From BOG-908 sp963848205 (GTDB lineage: Bacteria; Pseudomonadota; Alphaproteobacteria; Acetobacterales; Acetobacteraceae), in assembly GCA_963848205.1 (NCBI GenBank), contig CAWKCV010000003.1, positions 930,001 to 994,000 of the forward strand: a stretch of 64,000 nucleotides of DNA, given 5' to 3'. The position numbers and the translations under genes are program-made. The notes under the pieces are model-generated. The model was not told the DNA's origin. It saw only the letters and a list, made by a program, of their open reading frames with translations, and made no database searches. Shown piece by piece: positions 28,388 through 38,741 of this stretch. Positions within the stretch are counted from its first letter, which is position 1, and the number at the start of each line of letters is the position of its first letter.

Positions 28388-29587
28388 GTGACCGCCCCCG
28401 CCGCCCGCCAAGGCGACGCCGTCTCCCACACTGACGCCGCCTTCGGCTTCGGCCTGGGCGGCGCCATCGGCCTGGCTGCCGGCCTCGTCCTGCTCACCGT
28501 CGTCACCGGCGGCGCCGACCTGGCCGTGCTGGCCGCCGTCGGCGGCGCCGTAGCCCTGACCGGCGGCGGCGCGCTGGCCGGCATGAAGATCGGCACCACG
28601 ACCGGCCACGCGACCGGCGACATCGTCACCGGCTCGCCGAACGTCTTCGTCAACGCTCTTCCCGCCGCCCGCACGCTGGCCGACTTCGCCGATTGCGACG
28701 AGCATAATGGCCCACAGAAGATCGCCACCGGCAGCACCAACGTATCCATCAACGCGATGCCCGCGGCCCGGCTGGGCGACGTGACCGTGTGCGACGCCCG
28801 CATCACCTCCGCCTCGCCCAACGTCTTCATCGGTGGAGGCACCGCCTCCTACGCCGCCATCAGCCCCGAAGTGCCCAAGCTCGCCACCGACATCGCCTCG
28901 TCCATGGTCATCGCCGGGTCGGCAGTGGCGCTGGGCGCAGGCGGCTTCGCAGCGTTCGCCTCGGCAGGCTGGGCTGGTGTCGGTGTCTTCGGCCTGCAAT
29001 CGGCCGGCGGAATGGCCGGGTCGGTCGGGTTGGGTTTCGTCGGCAAAACCGTCGGCGGCGCATTAGGCGGCGAGCGCGGCGCCGCCTGGGGTGAAGTCGG
29101 GCTCGGATTGGTCGGTGGCGGTCTCGGCGGCATGACCGGCGATGCCGTCGCGGGCTCGACCGGGCTGAAATTCTCGGCCAACCAAAACGTTGCCCAGAAT
29201 TTCTACGCGGAGCAGGGCTGGCCGCAGGCACGTATCGACTCTCATATGAACGGCATCGACTTCAATCAGCCGGTTCGTGTGGTGACGATCCCCAAAGATA
29301 CGCAACTCACCCAATGGCAAGTTCCCGGCGGCAATCAAGGTGACTACTACGCGCCGTCCAACGAGACGCCGGATAGTCTCGGTATTGCGCCGGTCGGCAC
29401 TGACAGTTCGGGCAATGTCGTCCCAAAGGTCTCTACCGATTACGTCTCCACGCAGCCGACCAGAGCACTGAGTTCGAATGCCGCTGCCGTCAACGACACC
29501 TGGTCGACCACCTCGCCGATACAGACCACAGGCGGCGGCCGACAATTTTTTGCACCCGACAAAAGCGCATTCAAACCCTTCCCCTAA
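28388..29587 (+). CDS. PAAR-domain T6SS effector with Tse6-like (toxin 46) C-terminal domain
   Basis: The 399-residue product opens with a PAAR start (TAPAARQGDAVSHTDAAFG), then a hydrophobic stretch (~residues 20-70), the PAAR body (GSPNVFVNALPAAR, GSTNVSINAMPAARLGD, SPNVFIGGG), a second hydrophobic Gly-rich stretch (~170-265) and a toxin domain. The toxin region has LTQWQVPGGNQGDYYAP, SLGIAP and NDTWSTTSP then TTGGGRQFF, resembling the toxin 46 family that includes the NAD(P) glycohydrolase Tse6. I chose GTG 28388: a GTG at 28241 would add 49 residues encoded entirely by the dispersed repeat. The predicted activity is cytoplasmic NAD(P)+ depletion in rivals. Confidence 0.8.
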   Translation: MTAPAARQGDAVSHTDAAFGFGLGGAIGLAAGLVLLTVVTGGADLAVLAAVGGAVALTGGGALAGMKIGTTTGHATGDIVTGSPNVFVNALPAARTLADFADCDEHNGPQKIATGSTNVSINAMPAARLGDVTVCDARITSASPNVFIGGGTASYAAISPEVPKLATDIASSMVIAGSAVALGAGGFAAFASAGWAGVGVFGLQSAGGMAGSVGLGFVGKTVGGALGGERGAAWGEVGLGLVGGGLGGMTGDAVAGSTGLKFSANQNVAQNFYAEQGWPQARIDSHMNGIDFNQPVRVVTIPKDTQLTQWQVPGGNQGDYYAPSNETPDSLGIAPVGTDSSGNVVPKVSTDYVSTQPTRALSSNAAAVNDTWSTTSPIQTTGGGRQFFAPDKSAFKPFP

Positions 29588-29595
29588 GGCCCACT

Positions 29596-29865
29596 ATGAT
29601 TGACGCAGTCGCAAACGCCCGCACGGTTATTCAGGATCGCGTCACCCGCCATCCCGACAACCCATTCTACACATATGCCGCAGGCCAGATGCGGCTTATC
29701 GACGAGCGCCTTCTATCAGGGCCACCTCCCGATCGGGCGTTCTACGACATGCTGACACGTGGCCTAGGTTTGATGTGCGCACGCGAGCTCGAGACGTCCG
29801 ACATGGCATTCTGCGATGCAGTGTACGCCATGCTTGAGGCAATCCGGAAATCGGTTCAGTCCTGA
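29596..29865 (+). CDS. Tsi6-like immunity protein
   Basis: The 89-residue product is a small helical cytoplasmic protein lying 8 bases after the effector. Its pattern (DRVTRHP, AAGQMRLIDERLL, PDRAFYDMLTRGLGLMCA, ELETSDMAFCDAVYAML) matches what I recall of Tsi6: DRLxRYP, SAEKQLQYIRSVLL, DRSxLHRLTLG and a terminal TD motif. Tsi6 binds and blocks Tse6. No signal peptide is present, consistent with a cytoplasmic NADase target. AAGG lies upstream of the ATG. Confidence 0.75.
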   Translation: MIDAVANARTVIQDRVTRHPDNPFYTYAAGQMRLIDERLLSGPPPDRAFYDMLTRGLGLMCARELETSDMAFCDAVYAMLEAIRKSVQS

Positions 29866-30118
29866 CATGCATGTACTGTCGAACGCGATGATCGAAGTCT
29901 TCGTTTGTTCTTAGTTGACGGGTGTTTTTTAATTGTCAAAATTTCAGAGATGCATCACTCACTCAGACGAAACTGCATGTGTGAATGAGGATGTCTCGCG
30001 CAGAACGTAGAATTTGCGGAAGATTTCCACAGTTGTCATCTCTGGCATGCAGTTTCTGGCGAGAGAGCTAAATCGTTGACCGGCCGACAAACGAGGACTT
30101 GCCTGGGAGAAGAGACAC

Positions 30119-30529
30119 ATGGCCCGTCGCATATTGGCAGGAATTCTTTATTTCGGCAGCGGCGCCGCACTGCTCATCGCGGCAGCCCACATCGCGCTCG
30201 GCAACGCGTCCATCATCGGTGCGGGTCCGGTCAACGCGACCGTGGATGGTGAGGATCGCTTCTTCGGCGTCATATTCGGCGGCTACGGTCTCGCGCTTTG
30301 GTATGGCGCGCGCGACGTTGTCGCTCGCGTTGCCCTGATACGCTTTCTGGCGGCGTTGTTTCTCGCAGGTGCGTTCGCCCGAGCCATGTCCTGGTTTTTC
30401 GTTGGTCCGCCGCATGCATTCTTCAAAGCAATGCTCGCGCTGGAGACGATTCTGCCGTTCATCATCTGGGCACTGCAAGCATCGGTGTCCGGCAGTTCCC
30501 CCCGTCGGCGCTTTAAAACAAATACCTGA
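30119..30529 (+). CDS. DUF4345-like four-helix membrane protein
   Basis: The 136-residue product has four hydrophobic segments (ILYFGSGAALLIAAAHIAL, FFGVIFGGYGLALWYG, VALIRFLAALFLAGAFARAM, MLALETILPFIIWALQ) and the pattern of DUF4345 inner-membrane proteins of unknown function. It stands alone between the T6SS cassette and the tRNA genes. GGGAGAAGAG precedes the ATG. Confidence 0.7.
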   Translation: MARRILAGILYFGSGAALLIAAAHIALGNASIIGAGPVNATVDGEDRFFGVIFGGYGLALWYGARDVVARVALIRFLAALFLAGAFARAMSWFFVGPPHAFFKAMLALETILPFIIWALQASVSGSSPRRRFKTNT

Positions 30530-30778
30530 GACCGCGCGGGCGCACGCCTGAGCCTGCAAGCCGGTGCGCCGACGTGCAGCCGTTGATCACAATCGGTGAG
30601 AAACGACATACGCGCTCATGGAGGCCAACGAGTGATGGCAGGTTCCAAGTCGGCCCATGCGTAACCGACCTCACGTCCGACGACGGATCGAATAACGCAA
30701 ACCGGATGTGCAGTCCGCACTGAAGCCCACGCGCCTACTCGCAAGGCACGAGCACTTTGAACTTAATAGTCCGAAAAA

Positions 30779-30855
<77 letters not shown>

Positions 30856-30925
30856 AATCCCTGGGCAGGCGCCGCTTCTAGGGGTGCCCCGAAGCCGCGT
30901 CAACACCTGCAAGCTCCAGACACGA

Positions 30926-31000
30926 TGGTGGGCGGTGACGGGATCGAACCGCCGGCCAACTCGGTGTAAACGAGCCGCTCTACCTCTGAGCTAACCGCCC
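30926..31000 (-). tRNA. tRNA-Val (UAC)
   Basis: Reverse-complement reading gives acceptor GGGCGGT paired with ACCGCCC, D-arm AGCTCAGAGGTAGAGC, anticodon loop with TAC between CTCG and CGAG, TpsiC GGTTCGATCCC, discriminator A and encoded CCA. Confidence 0.97.
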
Positions 31001-31036
31001 CTGTGGCCGCATCGCGCTTGCGATCCGGCCCGCATG

Positions 31037-31396
31037 TCATTCCCCCGTGGCGGCGGACGCCTGGCCTGGAATGGCCACGAGGTCCTTCAGCACCTTGCCA
31101 GGACGGAAACGCACCGACTTGCTCTCCGGCACGTCGATCTCCTCCCCGGTGCGTGGATCGCGGCCCTTGGACGCCTTGCGCTCGCTGACATTGAAGCTGC
31201 CAAACCCCATCAGGCGAACCTCCTTGCCGTCTTTCAGCGCCTGGCCGATGCATTCGATCATGGCTTCGACGGCAGCCACCGCCTTGCCGCGCGGCAGGCC
31301 GGACTTCTCCGCAATGTCGGCCACAAGCAACTGCCGATTATAGACCCGCGTAGCCTCGCCTTCCTGCGACGCCGCCGGTTCCTTGATATCGTCCAT
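31037..31396 (-). CDS. hup: HU-family DNA-binding protein
   Basis: The 119-residue product has a full HU domain (NRQLLVADIAEKSGLPRGKA, IGQALKDGKEVRLMGFGSFN, RKASKGRDPRTGEEI, VRFRPGKVLKDLV) with ~18 extra N-terminal residues and a short C-terminal tail. HU bends and compacts DNA in the nucleoid. It follows lon, a common alphaproteobacterial arrangement, separated by a strong hairpin. Homologues usually begin near the NRQLL segment, so the real start may lie slightly downstream of 31396. Confidence 0.93.
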   Translation of the reverse strand: MDDIKEPAASQEGEATRVYNRQLLVADIAEKSGLPRGKAVAAVEAMIECIGQALKDGKEVRLMGFGSFNVSERKASKGRDPRTGEEIDVPESKSVRFRPGKVLKDLVAIPGQASAATGE

Positions 31397-31470
31397 GACT
31401 CACCCCTTTCCGCATCGGCCAACCCGCCCTGCGCAGGCGGACACTACGTTCGCCGGCCTGCAAGGTCAAC

Positions 31471-31504
31471 GCAAAGCCCGGAAATCCGCCATTCCGGGCT
31501 TTGC
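31471..31504 (-). terminator. Hairpin downstream of lon
   Basis: The perfect inverted repeat GCAAAGCCCGGAA / TTCCGGGCTTTGC (13-bp arms, 8-base loop) lies 11 bases past the lon stop and before hup. The following T-run is weak on the minus strand, so it may be a partial terminator or an mRNA-stabilising stem. Confidence 0.7.
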
Positions 31505-31514
31505 GTGCCAACCC

Positions 31515-33938
31515 TCAATGAGGCAGAAGCGCACCGGCCGCTGTGGACGCAGGTGTGGCGATCGCCTCGGGAGGCTCCTCCCACTCGATGGCTTCGGGGC
31601 GACGGGATAGGGCCTGCCCGATCACCTCATCGACATGGCTGACCGGGATCAACGTCAGCGCACGCTTCACATTGTCCGGTATCTCCGCAAGATCCTTCTC
31701 GTTGTCCTTGGGGAAGAACACGGTCGCAATCCCTGCCCGCAACGCCGCAAGCAGCTTCTCCTTCAGCCCGCCGATCGGCAACACACGGCCGCGCAGTGTG
31801 ATCTCGCCCGTCATCGCCACGTCGCGCCGAACGGGTATGCCCGTCAGCACGCTCACGATGCTGGTCGCCATCGCCACACCCGCACTCGGCCCGTCCTTCG
31901 GAGTCGCCCCTTCCGGCACATGCACATGGATGTCGCGCTTCTCGAAGATCGTCGGCTTGATGCCAAAGGTTATCGATTTGCTGCGAACATAGGACAGCGC
32001 CGCCGTGACGCTCTCCTGCATAACATCGCCTAGCTTGCCGGTATGCTGGATCTTACCGCGGCCAGGCACGATCACGCTTTCGATCGTTAGTATCTCGCCG
32101 CCTACTTCGGTCCAGGCCAGGCCGGTCACCACACCGACCATGTCCTCGCTCTCCGTCTCGCCATAACGGAACCGCCGGATACCTGCGTACTTCTCCAGGT
32201 TTTTGAGGTTGATCGCGACCTTCTTGGCCTTTTTGGTCACGATCTCCTTGACCGACTTGCGCGCCAGATTGGCCAGCTCGCGCTCGAGGTTACGGACACC
32301 CGCCTCGCGCGTGTAAGTGCGTATCAGATCGCGCAACGCCTCTTCGCTGATCGACCATTCCTCGGGCTTCAGACCATGCGCCTCGCCTTGCTTGGCGATG
32401 AGATGACGCTTGGCGATCTCCACCTTCTCGTCCTCGGTGTAGCCGCTGATCCGGATGATCTCCATGCGGTCGAGCAACGGCTGCGGCATGCGCAGGCTGT
32501 TGGCGGTGGTGACGAACATCACGTCCGACAGGTCGTAATCCACCTCGAGATAATGGTCGGCGAACGTGCTGTTCTGCTCGGGGTCGAGCACTTCGAGCAA
32601 CGCGCTCGTCGGGTCGCCGCGCCAGTCCTGACCCAACTTGTCGATCTCATCGAGCAGGAACAGCGGGTTGCTGGTCTTTGCCTTCTTCATGCCCTGGATC
32701 ACCTTGCCAGGCATCGAGCCGATATAGGTGCGACGATGCCCGCGGATCTCCGCCTCGTCGCGCACACCGCCCAACGACATCCGCACGAAGCTTCGGCCGG
32801 TGGCGTTCGCGATCGACTTGCCCAACGACGTCTTGCCAACGCCGGGCGGCCCGACGAGGCAGAGGATCGGCCCGCGCACCTTCGGGCTACGCGCCTGCAC
32901 CGCCAGATATTCAAGGATGCGCTCCTTGACCTTCTCGAGCCCGAAATGGTCGGCGTCGAGCACACCTTCAGCCTCGATGACGTCGTTGCGGACCTTGCTG
33001 CGCTTCTTCCACGGAATGCTCAGCACCCAATCGAGGTAATTGCGCACCACCGTGGCTTCGGCGCTCATCGGGCTCATCGTGCGCAGCTTCTTCAGCTCGG
33101 CCGTGCACTTCTCGCGCGCTTCCTTGGAGAGCTTGGTCTTCTTGATCCGCTCTTCGAGTTCGGCAGTCTCATCCTTGCCGTCCTCGCCCTCGCCGAGCTC
33201 CTTCTGGATCGCCTTGAGCTGCTCGTTGAGATAATACTCGCGCTGCGTCTTCTCCATCTGGCGTTTGACGCGGTTGCGTATCCGCTTCTCGACCTGCAGC
33301 ACGCCGATTTCGGACTCCATATGTCCGAACACCCGCTCCAGCCGCTCGTTGATGCGGCTGATCTCCAGCAATTCCTGCTTTTCGCTTATCTTGAGGTTGA
33401 GGTGGCTGCTGATCGTGTCGGCGAGCTTGCTCGGCTCCTCGATCTGGTTAAGCGAGACCAGCACTTCGGGCGCGATCTTCTTGTTGAGCTTGATATATTG
33501 CTCGAACTGCCCGACGACGGTGCGGCCGAGCGCTTCAAGCTCGCCAGCCTCGCTGTCGACATCCGGCAAATCCTCGATTTCCGCCTCGAAATACGCGTCG
33601 GTTTCCTTGAACGCGACCAGCTTGGCGCGCCGCCCGCCCTCGACCAGAACCTTGACGGTTCCATCGGGCAGCTTGAGCAGTTGCAGGATCTTGGAGACGG
33701 TGCCGACGCGGTAGATATCGTCCGCGGACGGATCATCCTGGGCGGCGTTCTTCTGGGCGACGAGCAGGATGTCCTTGCTGTCTTTCATGACCGCTTCCAG
33801 CGCGCGGACGGATTTCTCCCGGCCAACGAACAGCGGCACGATCATGTGCGGAAACACGACGATATCGCGCAAAGGCAGCACGGCCAAAACGTTGTCGCTG
33901 GCCGGCGCGACGGGGGGGATGATTTTCTTCGGGGGCAT
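31515..33938 (-). CDS. lon: ATP-dependent protease Lon
   Basis: The 807-residue product has the Lon substrate domain (LPLRDIVVFPHMIVPLFVGR), AAA+ Walker A GPPGVGKTS with LLDEIDKLG, and a C-terminal serine-lysine protease domain (catalytic Ser in DGPSAGVAM, Lys in PIGGLKEKLLAA). Lon degrades misfolded and regulatory proteins. AGGAGG precedes the ATG by 9 bases. It lies downstream of clpX on the same strand, separated by a repeat-bearing gap. A ~20-residue Ala-rich C-terminal tail extends past the usual end. Confidence 0.97.
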   Translation of the reverse strand: MPPKKIIPPVAPASDNVLAVLPLRDIVVFPHMIVPLFVGREKSVRALEAVMKDSKDILLVAQKNAAQDDPSADDIYRVGTVSKILQLLKLPDGTVKVLVEGGRRAKLVAFKETDAYFEAEIEDLPDVDSEAGELEALGRTVVGQFEQYIKLNKKIAPEVLVSLNQIEEPSKLADTISSHLNLKISEKQELLEISRINERLERVFGHMESEIGVLQVEKRIRNRVKRQMEKTQREYYLNEQLKAIQKELGEGEDGKDETAELEERIKKTKLSKEAREKCTAELKKLRTMSPMSAEATVVRNYLDWVLSIPWKKRSKVRNDVIEAEGVLDADHFGLEKVKERILEYLAVQARSPKVRGPILCLVGPPGVGKTSLGKSIANATGRSFVRMSLGGVRDEAEIRGHRRTYIGSMPGKVIQGMKKAKTSNPLFLLDEIDKLGQDWRGDPTSALLEVLDPEQNSTFADHYLEVDYDLSDVMFVTTANSLRMPQPLLDRMEIIRISGYTEDEKVEIAKRHLIAKQGEAHGLKPEEWSISEEALRDLIRTYTREAGVRNLERELANLARKSVKEIVTKKAKKVAINLKNLEKYAGIRRFRYGETESEDMVGVVTGLAWTEVGGEILTIESVIVPGRGKIQHTGKLGDVMQESVTAALSYVRSKSITFGIKPTIFEKRDIHVHVPEGATPKDGPSAGVAMATSIVSVLTGIPVRRDVAMTGEITLRGRVLPIGGLKEKLLAALRAGIATVFFPKDNEKDLAEIPDNVKRALTLIPVSHVDEVIGQALSRRPEAIEWEEPPEAIATPASTAAGALLPH

Positions 33939-34024
33939 ACTCAGTGACCTCCTTCAAGGACAGTCTCGGCGCGCGATTCGCCCAAATTGTGGCACGAACC
34001 GCCGTCGTCACGAAAAGTAAACGG

Positions 34025-34080
34025 CGGTCCAGGGCGCCTCGCCCTGGCGGGGTCCAGGTGCAGAGCCCCTGGCCTTGCTC
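34025..34080. repeat. Paired GC-rich hairpins between clpX and lon
   Basis: The stem CCAGGGCG / CGCCCTGG (34029-34047) is followed by a second CCAGG...CCTGG stem (34054-34073) linked by GCGGGGT. Such tandem 'ggtccaggg' stems recur in Acetobacteraceae intergenic DNA (recollection). It lies just past the clpX stop and could terminate clpX transcription. Confidence 0.6.
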
Positions 34081-34107
34081 AGAATATTGCCACCCCACCC
34101 AGAATTT

Positions 34108-35361
<1,254 letters not shown>

Positions 35362-35575
35362 AGGGTCTCCCGCCCAAGGCTCACCCGGGGCCTCAATCGT
35401 ATGATACTACCCCTTGCCTTTCCCAATCGACAAGGCGCAGGAGTTCGCAGTCCGCCAGCGATGTATTGACGCCCAACCGCACGTAAGCCCGACAGCCATC
35501 GCGTAATACGTGCATCAACCCCGATCGGATGCAACCGGCCAAGAATTGGCCAGCCGGCCGCCCGCGCGCGGCTCG

Positions 35576-36223
35576 TCAAACCTTTATGGCATCATCCGTC
35601 ACGGTCTGCGGCCGGTTCTCGACCACCTGGTCGACCAGCCCGAAATCACGCGCTTCCTCGGCCGACATGTAGCTGTCGCGCTCGAGCTTGCCCTCGATCG
35701 CCTCCAGCGTCTGCCCCGTATGGCGCACATAAATCTCGTTCAACCGATGCCTTAGCGTGAGGATCTCCCGCGCCTGGATCTCGATATCGGCCGCCTGACC
35801 CTGCGCGCCGCCACTCGGCTGGTGCACCATCACGCGCGCGTTCGGCAGCGCAAACCGCTTGTCCTTGGCGCCCGAACACAGCAGCAGCGAGCCCATCGAG
35901 GCTGCCTGGCCGATGCACACCGTGCTGACCGGGCAGCGGATATATTGCATCGTGTCGTAGATCGCGAGACCGGCCGAGACTACGCCGCCCGGGCTGTTGA
36001 TATAGAAGAAGATATCCTTGGCCGGATTCTCGCTCTCCAGGAACAGCAGTTGCGCGCAGATCAGCGCGCTCATCTGGTCGAACACCGGCCCGGTCAGGAA
36101 GATGATCCGCTCCTTCAACAGGCGCGAATAGATGTCGTAGGCCCGTTCGCCACGCGCCGTCTGCTCGACCACCATCGGCACTAGGCCCTGGCTGTAGATC
36201 TCGGCCGCATTACGATCCCTCAT
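35576..36223 (-). CDS. clpP: ATP-dependent Clp protease proteolytic subunit ClpP
   Basis: The 215-residue product has the catalytic triad of ClpP: Ser in GQAASMGSLLL, His in ARVMVHQPSGG and Asp in ERDSYMSAEEARDFG. The ATG at 36223 is preceded by AAGGAG with 7-base spacing, better than the GTG two codons upstream. It forms the tetradecameric peptidase chamber driven by ClpX. Confidence 0.97.
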   Translation of the reverse strand: MRDRNAAEIYSQGLVPMVVEQTARGERAYDIYSRLLKERIIFLTGPVFDQMSALICAQLLFLESENPAKDIFFYINSPGGVVSAGLAIYDTMQYIRCPVSTVCIGQAASMGSLLLCSGAKDKRFALPNARVMVHQPSGGAQGQAADIEIQAREILTLRHRLNEIYVRHTGQTLEAIEGKLERDSYMSAEEARDFGLVDQVVENRPQTVTDDAIKV

Positions 36224-36328
36224 ACGCACTCCTTTGTTAGCGAAAGTCGGCCAGGCAAGGTGCCGGCCGGAGGGAACTCTCAGGCGCTATGACATAGGCT
36301 GCGCCGCGCCCGCTTCCAGATGCGTGGC

Positions 36329-37843
36329 TCAGGCGACACTGCCGGGGGGAATTGCATCGTCTGCCTTGTCGGTGTGCGGAGCATGCTCCGGCTCGGCGGA
36401 ACTCCCCTCTTCATCCGCATCGCCTGCAGCAGCGGCGGGCTCCAGCGTTTTGTCATCTACTTCTTCGATCGGCGCAGGCGAAAACGCCACCTTCGTCGCT
36501 TCCGACATGTCTGAATCCGGCAGGTTCAGTTCCTCGGGCGACACGATGCGGTCCTCCACCTGAGCCATCTCCAGGATGTAGTCGACCACCTTGTCCTCGA
36601 AAATCGGTCCACGCAGCTGTTCTATTGCCGCCGGCGTCTTGCGGAAGAACTCCACCACCTGCATTTCCTGGCCCGGGTAGCGCGACGCCTCCTGGCGCAA
36701 CGCCGCCGTCAGCTCGGCCTGGCTCACCTGGATGCCAGCCGTGCGCCCGACCTCGGACAGCAACAGACCCAGCCGCACACGCCGGTCCGCAATCGCGCGA
36801 TACTCGGCGCGCAGCGTGTCGGTATCCTTGCCGCGGTCCTCTTCATCGACCTGGCCGCCGGCCATGTCCTGTTCCACACGCGCCCAGATCGCGCCGAACT
36901 CCGCCTCCACCAAATTCTGCGGCGCCGGGAAATCCGCCTTGTCCGACAACGTGTCGAGCAGTTCGCGCTTGATGCGCAGCCGGCTCATCTGGTCCAGCTC
37001 GCGCTGCAACTGGCCCACCACCGCCTCGCGCAGCTTTTCCAGCAACTCGAAACCGACCTTCGTCGCCATCTCGTCGTCGATCGCCATCTCGCCGGCACGC
37101 TCGAGCGCCTTGGCCGTCACCTTGAAGCTTGCGGCCTTACCGGCCAGTGCTTCGGCATGATACTCGGCCGGGAACGTGACGGGCACATCGCGTTCCTCGC
37201 CCGGCTTCATGCCGAGCATGCCCTCCGAAAAGCCCGGAATGAAGCCCTGGCCGCCGATTTCCACCTTCGCATCCTGGCCCGCGCCGCCTTCGAACGGCAC
37301 GCCGTCGACAGTGCCGAGGAAATCCACCGTCAGCACTTCGCCGGTCTCGGCGCCGCGGTCCTCTTCCACCGCGGTCATCGGGCGCTGCTGTGCGGCCAGC
37401 CGGTCGATCGTCTTGTCGACCACATCGGCTGCCACTTCGCTGCGCAACCGCGTCAGCTTTAGCGACGCGAGATCCGGCGTCGTGATATCGGGCAGTATCT
37501 CGAGCTCGACATTGAACGCGAGATCGCTGGCCGGCCCGGCACTCACATTCGGCTCGCCCGAGAGCGAAATCCGCGGCTGCCCCGCCGGCCGCAACCCGCG
37601 CTCCTCGACGACCTGGTCGGCCGCGTTGTTCAGCGCGTCCTGCATCACCTCGGCCATCACGCTGGCGCCGTGCCGCTGTCGCACCAGGTTCACGGGCACC
37701 TTGCCCGGCCTGAACCCCGGCAGGCGTATCGTCTTGCTGATGTCGGCCAGCTTGGTCTTGACCCGGCCCTCGATTTCGGCAGCCGGAACCACCACGGAAA
37801 ACGCGCGCCTGAGCCCGTCGGAGAGCGTCTCGGTAACCTGCAT
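36329..37843 (-). CDS. tig: Trigger factor
   Basis: The 504-residue product starts QVTETLSDGLRRAFSVVVPA, carries the ribosome-binding GFRPGKVP signature, a PPIase domain (GAETGEVLTVDFLGTVDG, with IPGFSEGMLGMKPGEE) and a helical C-terminal chaperone region. It ends in an acidic Ala/Glu-rich tail of about 50 residues beyond the usual end. Trigger factor binds nascent chains at the exit tunnel. The frame is open further upstream into tRNA-Leu, but those codons are not a plausible N-terminus. Confidence 0.95.
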   Translation of the reverse strand: MQVTETLSDGLRRAFSVVVPAAEIEGRVKTKLADISKTIRLPGFRPGKVPVNLVRQRHGASVMAEVMQDALNNAADQVVEERGLRPAGQPRISLSGEPNVSAGPASDLAFNVELEILPDITTPDLASLKLTRLRSEVAADVVDKTIDRLAAQQRPMTAVEEDRGAETGEVLTVDFLGTVDGVPFEGGAGQDAKVEIGGQGFIPGFSEGMLGMKPGEERDVPVTFPAEYHAEALAGKAASFKVTAKALERAGEMAIDDEMATKVGFELLEKLREAVVGQLQRELDQMSRLRIKRELLDTLSDKADFPAPQNLVEAEFGAIWARVEQDMAGGQVDEEDRGKDTDTLRAEYRAIADRRVRLGLLLSEVGRTAGIQVSQAELTAALRQEASRYPGQEMQVVEFFRKTPAAIEQLRGPIFEDKVVDYILEMAQVEDRIVSPEELNLPDSDMSEATKVAFSPAPIEEVDDKTLEPAAAAGDADEEGSSAEPEHAPHTDKADDAIPPGSVA

Positions 37844-37904
37844 CGGGGCAAACATCCTGAAAGACCAATTGGGTGGAACGAAACGGCAATGACAATGCCG
37901 CCCT

Positions 37905-37988
<84 letters not shown>

Positions 37989-38041
37989 CGGGCAGCGAAG
38001 GGGCGTGCCTAGCGCAGCGGGGGCGGAGCGGCAAGGCGGGA

Positions 38042-38090
38042 GGAGGGAAGCAGTCCTTTTTTGGAAAACAGGACCAAAAACTTTTGCTCC
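38042..38090 (+). repeat. Dispersed repeat, single unit
   Basis: GAAGCAGTCCTTTTTTGG followed by CAGGACCAAAAACTTTTGCT matches the left unit of the paired elements at 28.3 and 63.0 kb. It lies between tRNA-Leu and sspB. Confidence 0.8.
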
Positions 38091-38157
38091 GTCGCATCTG
38101 GCGCGGGTTTGTGCCGGCGGCTGCGTCCGCGATATACTCGCCGTCCTGGGGAGTAAA

Positions 38158-38667
38158 ATGATGGAAGACGACAGCGAGAGCTCCGATGGCGGCAACGGCG
38201 CGCCGGAAAGCCTGCTGCCCTACGACCGCTGGACCGAAGAAGCCCTGCGCGGGGTCGTCTCCCGGGCACTTGCCAACACGGCCGCCGAAGGGCTGCCCGG
38301 CCAGCACCATTTCTACATCACCTTCCGCACCGATGCGCCCGGCGTCGTCATTCCGCCGCGCCTCAAACAGAAATATCCGCAGGAAATGACCATCGTCCTG
38401 CAGCACCAATACGAAAACCTGACGATGGACGAAGCCGCCGGCATCTTCGGCGTCAGCCTCTCCTTCGGCGGCGTGCTCTCGCCGCTCACCATCCCGCTCT
38501 CTGCCGTCACCGCCTTTGTCGATCCGCACGTGCAATACGGGCTGCGTTTCCGCGTCGGCGAGGCCGCGGCGGCTGCACCGGTGCCACCCGAGCCGGAGCC
38601 CGCGCCACCGGCGGGTGAGCAGCCGCAGGTGGTCAGTCTGGATGCGTTTCGGCGCAAGCGGGATTGA
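38158..38667 (+). CDS. sspB: ClpXP adaptor SspB, alphaproteobacterial type
   Basis: The 169-residue product has the SspB core (HHFYITFRTDAPGVVIPPRL, QEMTIVLQHQYENL, VSLSFGGVLSPLTIPLSAVTAF) and a C-terminal Pro/Ala-rich linker ending in VVSLDAFRRKRD, the ClpX-binding tail. It delivers ssrA-tagged and other substrates to ClpXP. GGGGAG precedes tandem ATGs at 38158 and 38161; either may be used. It is divergent from tig-clpP-clpX, so adaptor and protease genes are close neighbours. Confidence 0.92.
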   Translation: MMEDDSESSDGGNGAPESLLPYDRWTEEALRGVVSRALANTAAEGLPGQHHFYITFRTDAPGVVIPPRLKQKYPQEMTIVLQHQYENLTMDEAAGIFGVSLSFGGVLSPLTIPLSAVTAFVDPHVQYGLRFRVGEAAAAAPVPPEPEPAPPAGEQPQVVSLDAFRRKRD

Positions 38668-38706
38668 AGCAAGGCCTTCGTTTTTTAAAAAAGAAGCAAA
38701 AACGTC
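38667..38706 (+). repeat. Dispersed repeat, single unit
   Basis: GAAGCAAGGCCTTCGTTTTTT then AAGAAGCAAAAACGTC matches the left unit of the family and starts directly at the sspB stop codon, where its hairpin could end transcription. Confidence 0.75.
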
Positions 38707-38741
38707 AGCTCCGCTGACGCGGACTTCGGGACGGGTGTTCG

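Noticed and set aside
30068..30559. 163-codon minus-strand frame opposite the DUF4345 gene
   Set aside because: The plus-strand product has four clean membrane helices and a ribosome site; the minus product is Cys/Arg-rich and featureless.
32376..33947. Long plus-strand frame (523 codons) opposite lon
   Set aside because: It mirrors lon codon periodicity; the His/Leu-rich product matches nothing.
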